In this document: in pieces, positions 11,721-20,220 of the stretch | How the letters are laid out: each line of letters opens with the position of its first letter | How positions within the stretch are numbered: position 1 is the stretch's first letter | NCBI RefSeq assembly: GCF_019915265.1 | Contig: NZ_CP082780.1 | Coordinates: 3,653,501-3,717,500, forward strand | From: Bacillus aquiflavi | GTDB taxonomy: Bacteria; Bacillota; Bacilli; Bacillales; Cytobacillaceae | DNA length: 64,000 nucleotides | Reading direction: 5' to 3' | The notes under the pieces: model-generated | The model's database searches: none | Seen by the model: the letters and a program-made list of their open reading frames with translations, nothing else | What the model was told of the DNA's origin: nothing | Made by a program: the position numbers and the translations under genes

Positions 11721-11872
11721 GAAGAATTGAAAACCTTTAGAGGGCTAAGGTGTAAAAAAATAGAACTTTAAAAGGAAAGCAATAAAGTCTGATTTTACAC
11801 CACATTTACGTCGGATTAATATAAGGCAAATATTTAAAGTGTATGATTGAAATTAATAAGGGAAGAGAATTG

Positions 11873-11960
11873 GAGAACCCTAAAAAAATCAGTGATAGAA
11901 ACTAGCAAAGGAAAGTAAGCCTTAGCTAGCTTCAATGCGCACGATTTTTTTAGGGTTCTT
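11873..11960 (+). promoter_or_regulatory. Leader terminator hairpin, candidate GlpP-controlled antiterminator site
   Basis: GAACCCTAAAAAAATC at 11875-11890 is perfectly complementary to 11943-11958, a 16-bp stem extendable by one or two pairs. The enclosed loop holds a second near-perfect hairpin (CTAGCAAAGG / CCTTAGCTAG). It sits just before the HAD-glpP-ABC cluster. GlpP family proteins act by antitermination at leader inverted repeats, so this is its most likely target. That link is inference. Confidence 0.65.
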
Positions 11961-11989
11961 TTCATTTCTAAAGCAATGGAGGAAAAGAA

Positions 11990-12772
11990 GTGCTTAGTTA
12001 TGAGACGTATATTTTTGATATTGATGGAACACTTCTTCAAGGAAGTGAGGCGTTACCAGGGGCAATTCAGCTGCTCCAATTATTAAGAACTAACGAGAAA
12101 AAGATTTTATTTGTCACAAATACTCCAGTAGCTACAAATGCTGCGGTGGCAAAGCGACTTCATCAAGTGGGAATTGATGTAAAAGAAAAAGAGGTGATCA
12201 CTCCAATTCAAGGATTACAAGCTTTTCTTTGTAAGGAAAAAAGTGTGCGCACGATTCTTGGATTAATTGATCAATATGTTCGTCAGGAAATTGCTGCATC
12301 TGGATGGGATATTTGCGGGGCTCATGAGCAAATTTCTTCTTGCAGTCACGTTCTGCTAGGGATGCATAATGAATTGACATATAACGATTTAACAATTGGT
12401 TTACGGATGATTGATAAGGGGGCAAAGATCGTACTTTTGAATGGTGACTTGTACTGTCCGATTGAAAATGGACGTATTCCTGACACAGGTGCAATTAGTG
12501 CTGTCTTTGAAGCTTGCTCTTGTATAAAACCAATATCTGTAGGAAAGCCCTCTGTATGGCTGCAATATGTCGTAAAGGAAAAATGTGAAAGTAAAAGTAG
12601 TCACTGTCTGTTTATCGGTGATTCTCCAATATCCGATCTTGCAATGGGGCATGCCCTCGGAATGGATACAGTTCTGTTAAAAACGGGTGTGACTAAATAT
12701 GATGATAAAAAAATCGCTGCAAATTCAACTTACGAATTTTCATCTTTAACAGCTCTGTTGCAAGCGATATAA
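11990..12772 (+). CDS. HAD-superfamily phosphatase, class IIA (NagD/AraL-like)
   Basis: Soluble phosphatase of about 260 residues. Motif I is FDIDGTLLQGSEALPGA, with the nucleophile Asp near residue 9; motif II is FVTNTPVATN; motif IV is LFIGDSPISDLAMGHALGM near residue 205. The large cap between motifs II and III marks the NagD/AraL subgroup. Translation starts at GTG 11990 behind GGAGGAAAAG. It is the first gene of a cluster with a G3P-responsive antiterminator and an ABC sugar/G3P importer, so a sugar- or glycerol-phosphate substrate is plausible, but not shown. Confidence 0.88.
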   Translation: MLSYETYIFDIDGTLLQGSEALPGAIQLLQLLRTNEKKILFVTNTPVATNAAVAKRLHQVGIDVKEKEVITPIQGLQAFLCKEKSVRTILGLIDQYVRQEIAASGWDICGAHEQISSCSHVLLGMHNELTYNDLTIGLRMIDKGAKIVLLNGDLYCPIENGRIPDTGAISAVFEACSCIKPISVGKPSVWLQYVVKEKCESKSSHCLFIGDSPISDLAMGHALGMDTVLLKTGVTKYDDKKIAANSTYEFSSLTALLQAI

Positions 12773-12789
12773 GGGGAGGAGAAAAGACG

Positions 12790-13356
12790 ATGATTCAAAA
12801 AAAGGAAATAATCGCTTCTGTTCATGACGAAATTGCCCTTGAACGAGTACTGAAAAATAACGAAGTCGATACTGTATTTTTAATGAGCGGTGATTTACTA
12901 TCTTCAAAAGATCAAGTTCAAAAATTGCAAGGGAAAGGAAAGAAAGTATTTTTACATATCGATTTTATGCAAGGATTGCAAACAGATTCGAAGGGGGTGA
13001 AATATGTTGCGGAAATCTTAAAGCCAAATGGAATTATTTCAACGAAAGGTTACATTGTTCAAGAGGCAAAAAAGCATGAGCTATTAACAATTCAGCGTAT
13101 TTTCCTTATTGATACAGCAGCATTTCATAATGGGATTGCCCATATTCGTTCTAGTAAACCACATGCAGTAGAAGTAATGCCCGGCTTAATGCCGAAAATG
13201 ATTAAGAGATTAACAGAAAATCTTTCGCAGCCAGTGATTGCCGGGGGATTAATTCGGACATTTGAAGAAATCTCAGCTGCTTTTGCCGGGGGAGCCTCGG
13301 CAGTATCGTTAAGCTGTCCTGAGTACTGGTCAAAAAATGAGGAGGAAGGAAAATGA
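12790..13356 (+). CDS. glpP: Glycerol-3-phosphate-responsive antiterminator, GlpP family
   Basis: RNA-binding antiterminator that, in B. subtilis, needs glycerol-3-phosphate to switch on glp genes. The 188-residue protein follows the family TIM-barrel-like pattern: VFLMSGDLLS, VFLHIDFMQGL, GIISTKGYIV, FLIDTAAF, VEVMPGLMPKMI and PVIAGGLI. A GGGGAGGAGAAAAG ribosome-binding site precedes the ATG. Its last bases overlap the start of the next gene (ATGA). The strong hairpin upstream of the cluster is a likely binding site. Unlike B. subtilis, it is linked to an ABC importer and not to glpFKD. Confidence 0.93.
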   Translation: MIQKKEIIASVHDEIALERVLKNNEVDTVFLMSGDLLSSKDQVQKLQGKGKKVFLHIDFMQGLQTDSKGVKYVAEILKPNGIISTKGYIVQEAKKHELLTIQRIFLIDTAAFHNGIAHIRSSKPHAVEVMPGLMPKMIKRLTENLSQPVIAGGLIRTFEEISAAFAGGASAVSLSCPEYWSKNEEEGK

Positions 13357-14655
13357 AAAAAGCTGCACTTATGTTGATAACCATTATTCTAGGTATTTCA
13401 ATGATGGCTGGTTGTTCTAGCAAAGAAACTGCTACAAATGAAGGCGATGGAAAACCGATTGAGCTAACGTGGTATTTCCCAGTTGCTGTTGGTGGACCTG
13501 TAACGAAACTGATTGAAAAGTTGGCTGATGATTTTAACAAAGAACACCCCAATATTATCGTAAAGCCTGTATATACAGGAACATATGAGGAAACGATGAC
13601 AAAAGTACAAACAGCTATTCAAGGAAAAGATTCACCAGACTTGGCTGTACTGCTTTCAACTGATCTTTATACGTTAATCGATATGGATGCAATTATACCG
13701 ATGGATGAGTTGAAAAAAAAAAGATAAAGCGGGAGAAATGTTAGCCGGTTTTTATCCAGCATTTATGGAAAATTCAGAAACTGAGGGAAATACATGGTCA
13801 ATTCCTTTTCAAAGAAGCACAATTGTTCTTTATTACAATAAAGATGCATTTAAAGAAGCAGGGCTTGATCCAGAAAAGCCGCCAACAAATTGGGATGAGT
13901 TAGCTGAATATGCAACAAAGTTAAACAAACCAGGAAGTCAATGGGGAGTTGAAATTCCTACATCAGGCTTTCCGTACTGGATGTTTCAAGCCTTCGCCTT
14001 ACAAAATGGAAAAAATTTAATGAACGATGATGGAACAAAAGTATATTTTAATACGAAAGAAAATGTAGAGGCTCTTCAATACTGGGTAGATTTAGCGAAA
14101 AATCATAAAGTGATGCCTGAAGGAGTGATCGACTGGGCAACAGCTCCTTCTGATTTTATCGAAGGAAAAACAGCTATGCTTTACCATACAACAGGAAATT
14201 TAACGAATATTAAAGAAAATGCCAAATTTAACTTTGGAGTAGCGTTTATGCCGGCAAATAAGCAATTTGGAAGTCCAACCGGTGGAGGAAACTTCTATGT
14301 GTTTAAAGGAATTTCTGAAGAAAAGCAAGCAGCAGCATGGAAATTTATTCGGTGGGCAACGGAGTCAGAGCGGGCAGCACAATGGAGTATAGATACTGGT
14401 TATGTAGCAACGAGAAAATCCGCTTATGAAACGGATTTAATGAAGGAGTATACAAACTCTTTCCCACAAGCGACAGTAGCAAGAGACCAGCTTGAGCATG
14501 CTTCTGCTGAGTTATCAACCCATAATAATGGAAAGGTGTATAAAGCAATTAATGATGCAATTCAAGCAGTCGTAACTGGACAGGAAGAACCAGAAGAGGC
14601 TTTAAAGAAAGCCCAGAAAGAAGCTGAACAGATTTTAGCTCCATTTAACAAATAA
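13353..14655 (+). pseudogene. ABC transporter substrate-binding lipoprotein (UgpB-like), frameshifted
   Basis: The N-terminus has a lipoprotein signal with the lipobox MMAGC near residue 22. It reads to a 10-A run at 13713-13722, after which the frame stops; nine A would give KKKDKAGEMLAGFYP and join it to the second part (from about 13738), which contains GNTWSIPFQRSTIVLYYNKD. The joined protein of about 433 residues is a family 1 extracellular solute-binding protein, closest in style to glycerol-3-phosphate binding UgpB. The single extra A may be a sequencing error, because both permeases are intact. Confidence 0.88.
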
Positions 14656-14674
14656 AAAAAAAAGGGTGGTTCGC

Positions 14675-15556
14675 ATGAGAGGAATGAAGCCGAATTATCA
14701 AATAACCCCTTGGCTTCTTCTCCTTCCATCCCTTATTTTTATCATCATATTTACATTTTATCCAATTTTAAAAACGATTTACTTAAGCTTGTTTCAAGCA
14801 GATTTAACTACACCTGAGCCATACTTCGTTGGATTGGATAATTTTTCGCGTATGATGGAAGATAAGGTATTTTGGAAGGCTTTGAAAAATAATATTCTGT
14901 TTGCTGCGGGGACAGTACCGCTTAGTATGGCACTCGGATTAGCAATGGCTCTTTTAGTAAATCGAGCACTAAAAGGAAGCGGGCTTGTGAAAACATTATT
15001 ATTTTATCCCGTAGTCATTCCAATGATTGCTGCAGCAAACATCTGGTTATTTATTTATACTCCTGAATACGGCATGCTCAATCAAATTCTTTCTTTGTTT
15101 GGTGCTGGAAGCATCAATGTATTGGGACATACAGAAACAGTTCTTCCGGCAATGATTTTTATGGTCGTCTGGAAGGAAGCAGGTTTTTTTATGGTGTTTT
15201 ATTTAGCTGGATTGCAAAATATTTCAAAAGAATTATATGAAGCTTCTATTATTGACGGTGCCTCTAAGTGGCAGCAATTTTGGAAAGTAACTTTTCCACT
15301 CTTAATGCCAACGACGTTATTTATTTTTATCATTGCGACAACAAATGCATTTAAGCTTGTAGATCATTTAGTCGTCATGACACAAGGCGGACCAGATAAT
15401 GCAAGCAATCTCTTATTCTATTATATTTACGAAAATGCTTTTAAGTTTTTAGACTATGGAATGGCGTCAACGCTAACAATTGTTATGCTCGTTGTTATGT
15501 TGGTAATCGCAGCGGTCCAATTTTTCACGGTCAATAAAAAAATTCACTACAATTAG
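14675..15556 (+). CDS. ABC transporter permease (UgpA-like)
   Basis: Inner-membrane permease of a sugar or glycerol-3-phosphate importer. It has six membrane helices over about 293 residues and the EAA loop YEASIIDGASKWQQFWKVTF near residue 195, which docks the ATPase. I use the ATG at 14675, since AAGGGTGG precedes it; an in-frame GTG at 14666 overlaps that site. It lies 10-20 bases after the binding protein and 14 bases before the second permease. No ATPase gene is in the cluster, so it probably shares a multitask ATPase such as MsmX; that is inference. Confidence 0.93.
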   Translation: MRGMKPNYQITPWLLLLPSLIFIIIFTFYPILKTIYLSLFQADLTTPEPYFVGLDNFSRMMEDKVFWKALKNNILFAAGTVPLSMALGLAMALLVNRALKGSGLVKTLLFYPVVIPMIAAANIWLFIYTPEYGMLNQILSLFGAGSINVLGHTETVLPAMIFMVVWKEAGFFMVFYLAGLQNISKELYEASIIDGASKWQQFWKVTFPLLMPTTLFIFIIATTNAFKLVDHLVVMTQGGPDNASNLLFYYIYENAFKFLDYGMASTLTIVMLVVMLVIAAVQFFTVNKKIHYN

Positions 15557-15569
15557 GAGAAGTGTAAAA

Positions 15570-16367
15570 ATGAATCGGTTATTAAATATATCAACATATG
15601 TGCTTGCGATCCTTTGGGCATTTCCGCTTTTTTGGCTTGTTATCACAGCGTTTAAGCCAGGGGATCAAGCGTTAGAGCTGTTTTCCTTTTCTTTTTCACT
15701 TAATAATTTCATTAGTGCATGGAATAGTGCTCCTTTTCTTCAATATTATTTAAATACATTCATCATTGTCACTGTTGTTTTAGTTGTTCAATTAATGACA
15801 GCAACATTAGCGGCTTATGCCTTTGCTAGACTATCCTTTAAGGGGAAAAATGCTATATTTATACTATTTCTTGTGCAAATTATGATCCCAGTTGATTTAT
15901 TGATTTTTCCGAATTATGGTATTCTATCGGATTTGCATTTAGTAGATTCAAAGCTAGGTATGATGCTTCCTTATTTTGCGTCAGCATTTGGGATTTTTCT
16001 ATTAAGGCAAATTTTTAAAAGTATTCCGTATGAGCTTGAAGAAGCGGCCAGAATGGACGGTTGTAACCTTTTACAAATTATTTGGCACGTCTATGTTCCT
16101 CTGGCTAAACCGACTTATATCGCCTTTGGTTTAAAATCTGTCAGCCATCAATGGAGTAATTTTCTTTGGCCGCTCGTCGTGACAAATTCAGTTGAAAATC
16201 GGCCGCTTACAGTGGGCTTGTCGATCTTTGCAAAGTCGTTTGAAACGGGTGCTCAATGGGGAGAAGTAAGTGCAGCAACGCTTTTTGTTATTTTTCCGTT
16301 ATTACTTGCTTTCTTCATCTTTCAAAAACAATTTGTTGAAAGTTTTATGCATACAGGGATTAAATAA
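15570..16367 (+). CDS. ABC transporter permease (UgpE-like)
   Basis: Second permease of the importer, 265 residues with six membrane helices. The EAA motif reads ELEEAARMDGCNLLQIIWHV near residue 155. It starts with ATG behind AGGAGAAG, 14 bases after the first permease, so both are in one transcript with the HAD, GlpP and binding-protein genes. The pair resembles UgpA/UgpE, which together with the GlpP gene points to glycerol-3-phosphate or glycerophosphodiester uptake. Other sugars cannot be excluded. Confidence 0.93.
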   Translation: MNRLLNISTYVLAILWAFPLFWLVITAFKPGDQALELFSFSFSLNNFISAWNSAPFLQYYLNTFIIVTVVLVVQLMTATLAAYAFARLSFKGKNAIFILFLVQIMIPVDLLIFPNYGILSDLHLVDSKLGMMLPYFASAFGIFLLRQIFKSIPYELEEAARMDGCNLLQIIWHVYVPLAKPTYIAFGLKSVSHQWSNFLWPLVVTNSVENRPLTVGLSIFAKSFETGAQWGEVSAATLFVIFPLLLAFFIFQKQFVESFMHTGIK

Positions 16368-16413
16368 GGCGATACAATCCTCCAACACTTGACAGCGAAG
16401 GAGGGACGATATA

Positions 16414-16428
16414 TAGTTAAGTTAACTA
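16414..16428. promoter_or_regulatory. Palindromic operator candidate before marR
   Basis: TAGTTAA-G-TTAACTA is a perfect 7-bp inverted repeat 31 bases before the marR start. MarR proteins bind short palindromes of this kind in their own promoters, so autoregulation of the marR-hydrolase pair is likely. Confidence 0.6.
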
Positions 16429-16459
16429 AACTAAACTTATAGAAAAAGGGGGGATCTTC

Positions 16460-16906
16460 ATGAATGAATACCTTCAAGTGATTGATAAAATAAATCAAGT
16501 GTATGAAGAATTTAAAATGTTAGTGATCGAAGAAGTGACTGTATTAGAACGTCTGCAAAACTTCAAGTTAACACCACAACAAGAATTAATCATGTTTTAT
16601 ATTATTCGCAATAACCCAGTTATCGCTAACGATATCGCTTCACACTTAAATGTGTAAAAAAGTGCTGTTAGCCAAGTACTCACAAAATTAGAAAGTGAAA
16701 AAATGATTAAACGGCAGGCGAATATAAAAAATCGAAGAGAATTGTTGATCACTCTCGGAGAACGAGGGCGTAAATATGCCGAATTATTATACGTAATTGA
16801 TGAGCAGTTAGTGAAAAAATACTATTCAAAAGTTGAGTTAAAAGATTTACAGCATGTATTAACTACTTTAACAAAATTAGTTGAATCTGTTAAAAACGAA
16901 AACTGA
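16460..16906 (+). pseudogene. MarR-family transcriptional regulator with in-frame stop
   Basis: Both halves lie in the same frame. The first encodes MNEYLQVIDKINQVYEEF...NDIASHLNV, the second KSAVSQVLTKLESEKMIKRQ and the wing LLITLGERGRKYAELL. A TAA at 16655-16657 stands where MarR proteins usually have Ser (TCA to TAA is one change), inside the recognition helix region. Without it the protein would be 148 residues, the family size. A palindrome lies upstream and a hydrolase follows 16 bases downstream. Confidence 0.83.
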
Positions 16907-16922
16907 GAAAGAAGGGTTATAG

Positions 16923-17798
16923 ATGAAAAAAGAATTAAGGCGTTTGAAAGAGCATTTTTTTTATAAGGATCCAGAAGCGGAAACGGATCGACCAATTGTT
17001 GCTGCTATATGTGGAAAGCATCAAACGTTAATTGTAGATGCAGGAAATTCACCTCAACATGCTGAGGGCTTTTTAAAAGAATTAGCAAAAGAGCACGTGG
17101 CTAACATCCATATGCTTGTGCTTACACATTGGCATTGGGATCATTCATTTGGGGCAAAGCAACTAAATATTCCCGCAATTGCTCACGAGGAAACAAAGAA
17201 TGCACTAGAAAGGCTGATTCCGCTCAAGTGGTCTAATGAGGAGTTAGATCAACGCGTAGCAGAAGGCACTGAAAGTTCTTTCTGTGCAGAAATGATCAAA
17301 AAGGAATACGGAGACAATCGGAATATCACGATTATCCCTCCAAATATTACTTTTAAAAAAGCATTGGAAGTCGACTTAGGGGAAATCACTTGTATAATCG
17401 AACACGTTGGCGGAGACCATTCCCATGATTCTTCTGTCGTTTTTGTAAAGGAAGAAAAAGTACTGTTTTTAGGGGATTGCTTATATCCCGACATGTATAG
17501 CGAGAAATGGAATTATACTGTTGATCGGATAGAGGCGCTTCTCGATAAACTAGAAAATTATGACGCCGATACGTATGTAATGTCCCATCAATTCCCGCTA
17601 TCTAAAGAAGAATTTTTACATTACGCTAATTTATTGAGGCATCTTGCAAACTTAACAGTAGCCACGAAAGGCGACAAGGAAGAAATGATCACCACACTTT
17701 CAATACAATTAGGCCGGGATTTACAAGAGATCGAACTCCTCGCGCTCACTTATTTTGTTAACGGAGTTCATTCTACCCAGGTTCCTGTCTCAAAATAA
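16923..17798 (+). CDS. Metallo-beta-lactamase-fold hydrolase
   Basis: A 291-residue cytoplasmic metallo-hydrolase. The zinc motif LTHWHWDHSFG lies near residues 66-76, and further ligands are seen in HVGGDHSHDSSVV and VLFLGDCLYPD. The C-terminal SHQFPLSKEEFLHY fits the family fold. It follows the broken marR gene by 16 bases behind GAAGGG and is probably its target. The substrate cannot be told from the sequence; this fold includes lactonases, thioester hydrolases and nucleases. Confidence 0.9.
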   Translation: MKKELRRLKEHFFYKDPEAETDRPIVAAICGKHQTLIVDAGNSPQHAEGFLKELAKEHVANIHMLVLTHWHWDHSFGAKQLNIPAIAHEETKNALERLIPLKWSNEELDQRVAEGTESSFCAEMIKKEYGDNRNITIIPPNITFKKALEVDLGEITCIIEHVGGDHSHDSSVVFVKEEKVLFLGDCLYPDMYSEKWNYTVDRIEALLDKLENYDADTYVMSHQFPLSKEEFLHYANLLRHLANLTVATKGDKEEMITTLSIQLGRDLQEIELLALTYFVNGVHSTQVPVSK

Positions 17799-17804
17799 CA
17801 CTTT

Positions 17805-17848
17805 AAAAGAAGCTAGAACCGATATGGAGACTAGCTTCTTTTAGTATT
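17805..17848 (+). terminator. Terminator after the metallo-hydrolase gene
   Basis: AAAAGAAGCTAG at 17805-17816 and CTAGCTTCTTTT at 17831-17842 form a perfect 12-bp stem with a 14-base loop. It separates the transporter region from the CRISPR-Cas region. Confidence 0.85.
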
Positions 17849-17997
17849 TTTTGAGGCGGAATGCATGAGCGGTTTGAAGATTCATGAATATAACATTTTG
17901 TTTAATAACTGTTAAAGTGAGGACGTTTTTTGTAGAATGATAATGAGGATTTTTACTCATCCTTTTCAATTATTGAAAAAGTAAAGTAGGTGGGACA

Positions 17998-19026
17998 ATG
18001 ACCAATCCTGTTTCTCGAACGATTAATAGAAGGGATCGGCTATTCGAATTATTAACAACTCTACTAGAGAGTACAAGTGAGGTTAGTCTAGTTAAACTAG
18101 CAAAAACACATCAAGTTTCGATAGATACGATTCGCCGAGATTTAATGATGCTTGACAATTTAATTTGTAAGGAACGTCAGTATTTTGAAATTCATTGGGG
18201 AAAAGTTTACGTTTATTTTCAAGAAAACATAGCACCGATTAAAGAAGACTTACAAATGTATCTAATATTGGCCCTTAAACAAATGGAGTATTTTGCAAAT
18301 GATAAATCTGGTGATGCTGTTTATAAGAAATTAATCCGTTTTACTGAAAAAAGTATGAATGAACTTGATCAAGAAAGATTCCATAATTATATGGCACATA
18401 TACATATTTCTAATTATGCCTATCCAATTAATCGTAACTCTTTTTATGAACAAGTAACATTAGTGTTAAAGGCTATTTCTAAAGGCAATTTTATTTCTGT
18501 TAATAAAGGTGTGTATACTCGTTATCTAGATCCTTTTGGGATTTATTTTGCAAAAGGAGCATTTTACTTGCTTGCAGAAGAGTATGAACTGATCTCAAAT
18601 GGAAATAGGCGTATTCCAGCCAAGAAGAAGGAATTAAGGCATTTTCGTTTTGATCGTTTATCAAAGTGGAAGGAACAGGAGTACGAATCACCAATAAATT
18701 CTTCAAAAAAAAGTGCTTTGTCAAAAAAATATCTTCATGCCATGTGGGAAGCGGAAGGACCTCAAAAGGAACCATTTACTCTAGAATTAGCTGTATTTGA
18801 CAAAAAAGTGTGGAATAGAATAAAGGAAAGACAATGGACAGAAAAGCAAACATTTATAGATAACGAAGGCGCCGAAGTTGGGCGACTTTTTTTTGATAGT
18901 ATTACGAGTGAACAAGAAATAACAAAATGGATACTAGGTTGGGGAAGTGCAGTACAAGTAATCAAACCAATTTGGTTAAAGGAAGCGATTCAAAAAGAAA
19001 TAAAAAACATGTTAAAAAGATATTAA
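17998..19026 (+). CDS. WYL-domain transcriptional regulator, CRISPR-associated
   Basis: A 342-residue DNA-binding regulator. The N-terminal winged helix-turn-helix of DeoR type (EVSLVKLAKTHQVSIDTIRR) spans about residues 28-55. The WYL domain lies near 155-225, seen in ISVNKGVYTRYLDPFGIYF, AFYLLAEEYE and LRHFRFDRLSKW. WYL proteins are recurrent regulators of CRISPR-Cas loci and bind nucleic-acid-type ligands. It starts at ATG 17998 behind TAGGTGGGAC. It lies one gene upstream of cas10d in the same direction, so control of the cas operon is a fair inference. Confidence 0.88.
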   Translation: MTNPVSRTINRRDRLFELLTTLLESTSEVSLVKLAKTHQVSIDTIRRDLMMLDNLICKERQYFEIHWGKVYVYFQENIAPIKEDLQMYLILALKQMEYFANDKSGDAVYKKLIRFTEKSMNELDQERFHNYMAHIHISNYAYPINRNSFYEQVTLVLKAISKGNFISVNKGVYTRYLDPFGIYFAKGAFYLLAEEYELISNGNRRIPAKKKELRHFRFDRLSKWKEQEYESPINSSKKSALSKKYLHAMWEAEGPQKEPFTLELAVFDKKVWNRIKERQWTEKQTFIDNEGAEVGRLFFDSITSEQEITKWILGWGSAVQVIKPIWLKEAIQKEIKNMLKRY

Positions 19027-19030
19027 GTTA

Positions 19031-19064
19031 AAAATATTGCAATTATAGATTGCAATATTTTTTG
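19031..19064 (+). terminator. Terminator after the WYL regulator gene
   Basis: AAAATATTGCAAT at 19031-19043 pairs with ATTGCAATATTTT at 19049-19061, with T residues after. A single arm of the same sequence (AAAATATTGCAATTATTAACTG) occurs again near 20010 without its partner. Confidence 0.75.
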
Positions 19065-19312
19065 TTTATACACGATTGGTTTCGTGTAAGAATTATACTA
19101 AGGTAGTAGATGAGGTCATATTTTACTGTTGAAAGGATGATGGATTATAGTAAGAGATCATTTGTAAAAATTAATTATGCATTATATTAGTATATGTTAA
19201 GGTTTGTGAACATGTCAATCGAAAATTTAAGACTAAATTGTAAGATCGAAAAATTGAACGAGTTAATTTGAAAGTAGTACATTATTTTCTTTCGATCAAT
19301 TAGGAGGACAAG

Positions 19313-19957
19313 ATGGGAAAGATAATTAAATCGAGGAAGATGTGGAAGATTATCGGAGTTGTGATTATTTTAATGATGTCTTACGGTCTTGGCAATAGCA
19401 CAGCAAGCGTGCAATTAAAAGAGGAAAAGCTAAAATATAATGAAATCCAATCTGAAATTTCAAATGTAGAGGAAAAGTTAATGGATTCACAAGATAAACT
19501 TGAGAATATAAATGCTGAATTGACGAGTAAAAAATCTGAAGCGAAAGAGGCTATTGCTGCAATTAATAGTAAGGATCAAATTGCCGATCAAATTAACAAG
19601 CTATCAAAAGAATTGAGTGAAAAGCAAGGTCAAATTGAAAACTTAGACGCAAATATAAAAGAGAAACAGTCTGAACTTGAGAAATTAACAAGCGGTGTGA
19701 CAGCTAAGGAAGAAGAGCCTAGAACATTTAGTGCCGGTCAATACATTGTTGGAAAGGATTTTCCAGAAGGGCGATATAAAGCGGTTCCTGTTGGTGAAGG
19801 GAGCAACTTTCAAGTGTTCAATGGAAGCTCAGGTATAGCAACTGTTAATACTATTTTAGGATCCGGAAGATATTCAGAAAAAGAATATGTTTTCTTTACT
19901 TCCAATGGAGATATTATGGAAACTCAAGCAACTGTTCAACTAATTCCTATAGAATAG
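19313..19957 (+). CDS. Membrane-anchored coiled-coil protein of unknown function
   Basis: A 214-residue protein. A basic N-terminus (KIIKSRKMWK) and a membrane helix at about residues 12-30 are followed by a long coiled coil (about 32-130, rich in E, K, L and Q with SEKQGQIENLDANIKEKQ). The C-terminal globular domain starts at FSAGQYIVGKDFPEGRYKA, a type common in surface proteins of Firmicutes. The topology puts the bulk outside the cell. It lies between the WYL regulator and the cas operon, with its own AGGAGG site. A CRISPR role is not supported by the sequence itself. Confidence 0.8.
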   Translation: MGKIIKSRKMWKIIGVVIILMMSYGLGNSTASVQLKEEKLKYNEIQSEISNVEEKLMDSQDKLENINAELTSKKSEAKEAIAAINSKDQIADQINKLSKELSEKQGQIENLDANIKEKQSELEKLTSGVTAKEEEPRTFSAGQYIVGKDFPEGRYKAVPVGEGSNFQVFNGSSGIATVNTILGSGRYSEKEYVFFTSNGDIMETQATVQLIPIE

Positions 19958-20142
19958 TTTTTAGCAAAAGGAAATGATTTTGTAATAAGTATAAGTGGTA
20001 GATAAATAAAAATATTGCAATTATTAACTGAATATTCGGATATATATGTTAATTAACTTTTAATTCATTTTTAAAGTGTTTAAAACAAAATAAAAGATAA
20101 TAATTGCTAACATAGAATGCAAATATTTTTTTATTAAAACGG

Positions 20143-20171
20143 TTGACCACTATTTGGAAACGTAATAATAT
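20143..20171 (+). promoter_or_regulatory. Sigma-A promoter of the cas operon
   Basis: TTGACC at 20143-20148 and TAATAT at 20166-20171 are spaced by 17 bases, close to the vegetative consensus. It lies about 50 bases before cas10d and directly after an AT-rich stretch (19958-20140) that holds no gene I can support. Confidence 0.75.
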
Positions 20172-20220
20172 TAAGGTGTGGAATCCAAATTATTACTGAA
20201 AGGAAGGTGTCATCAATGCG

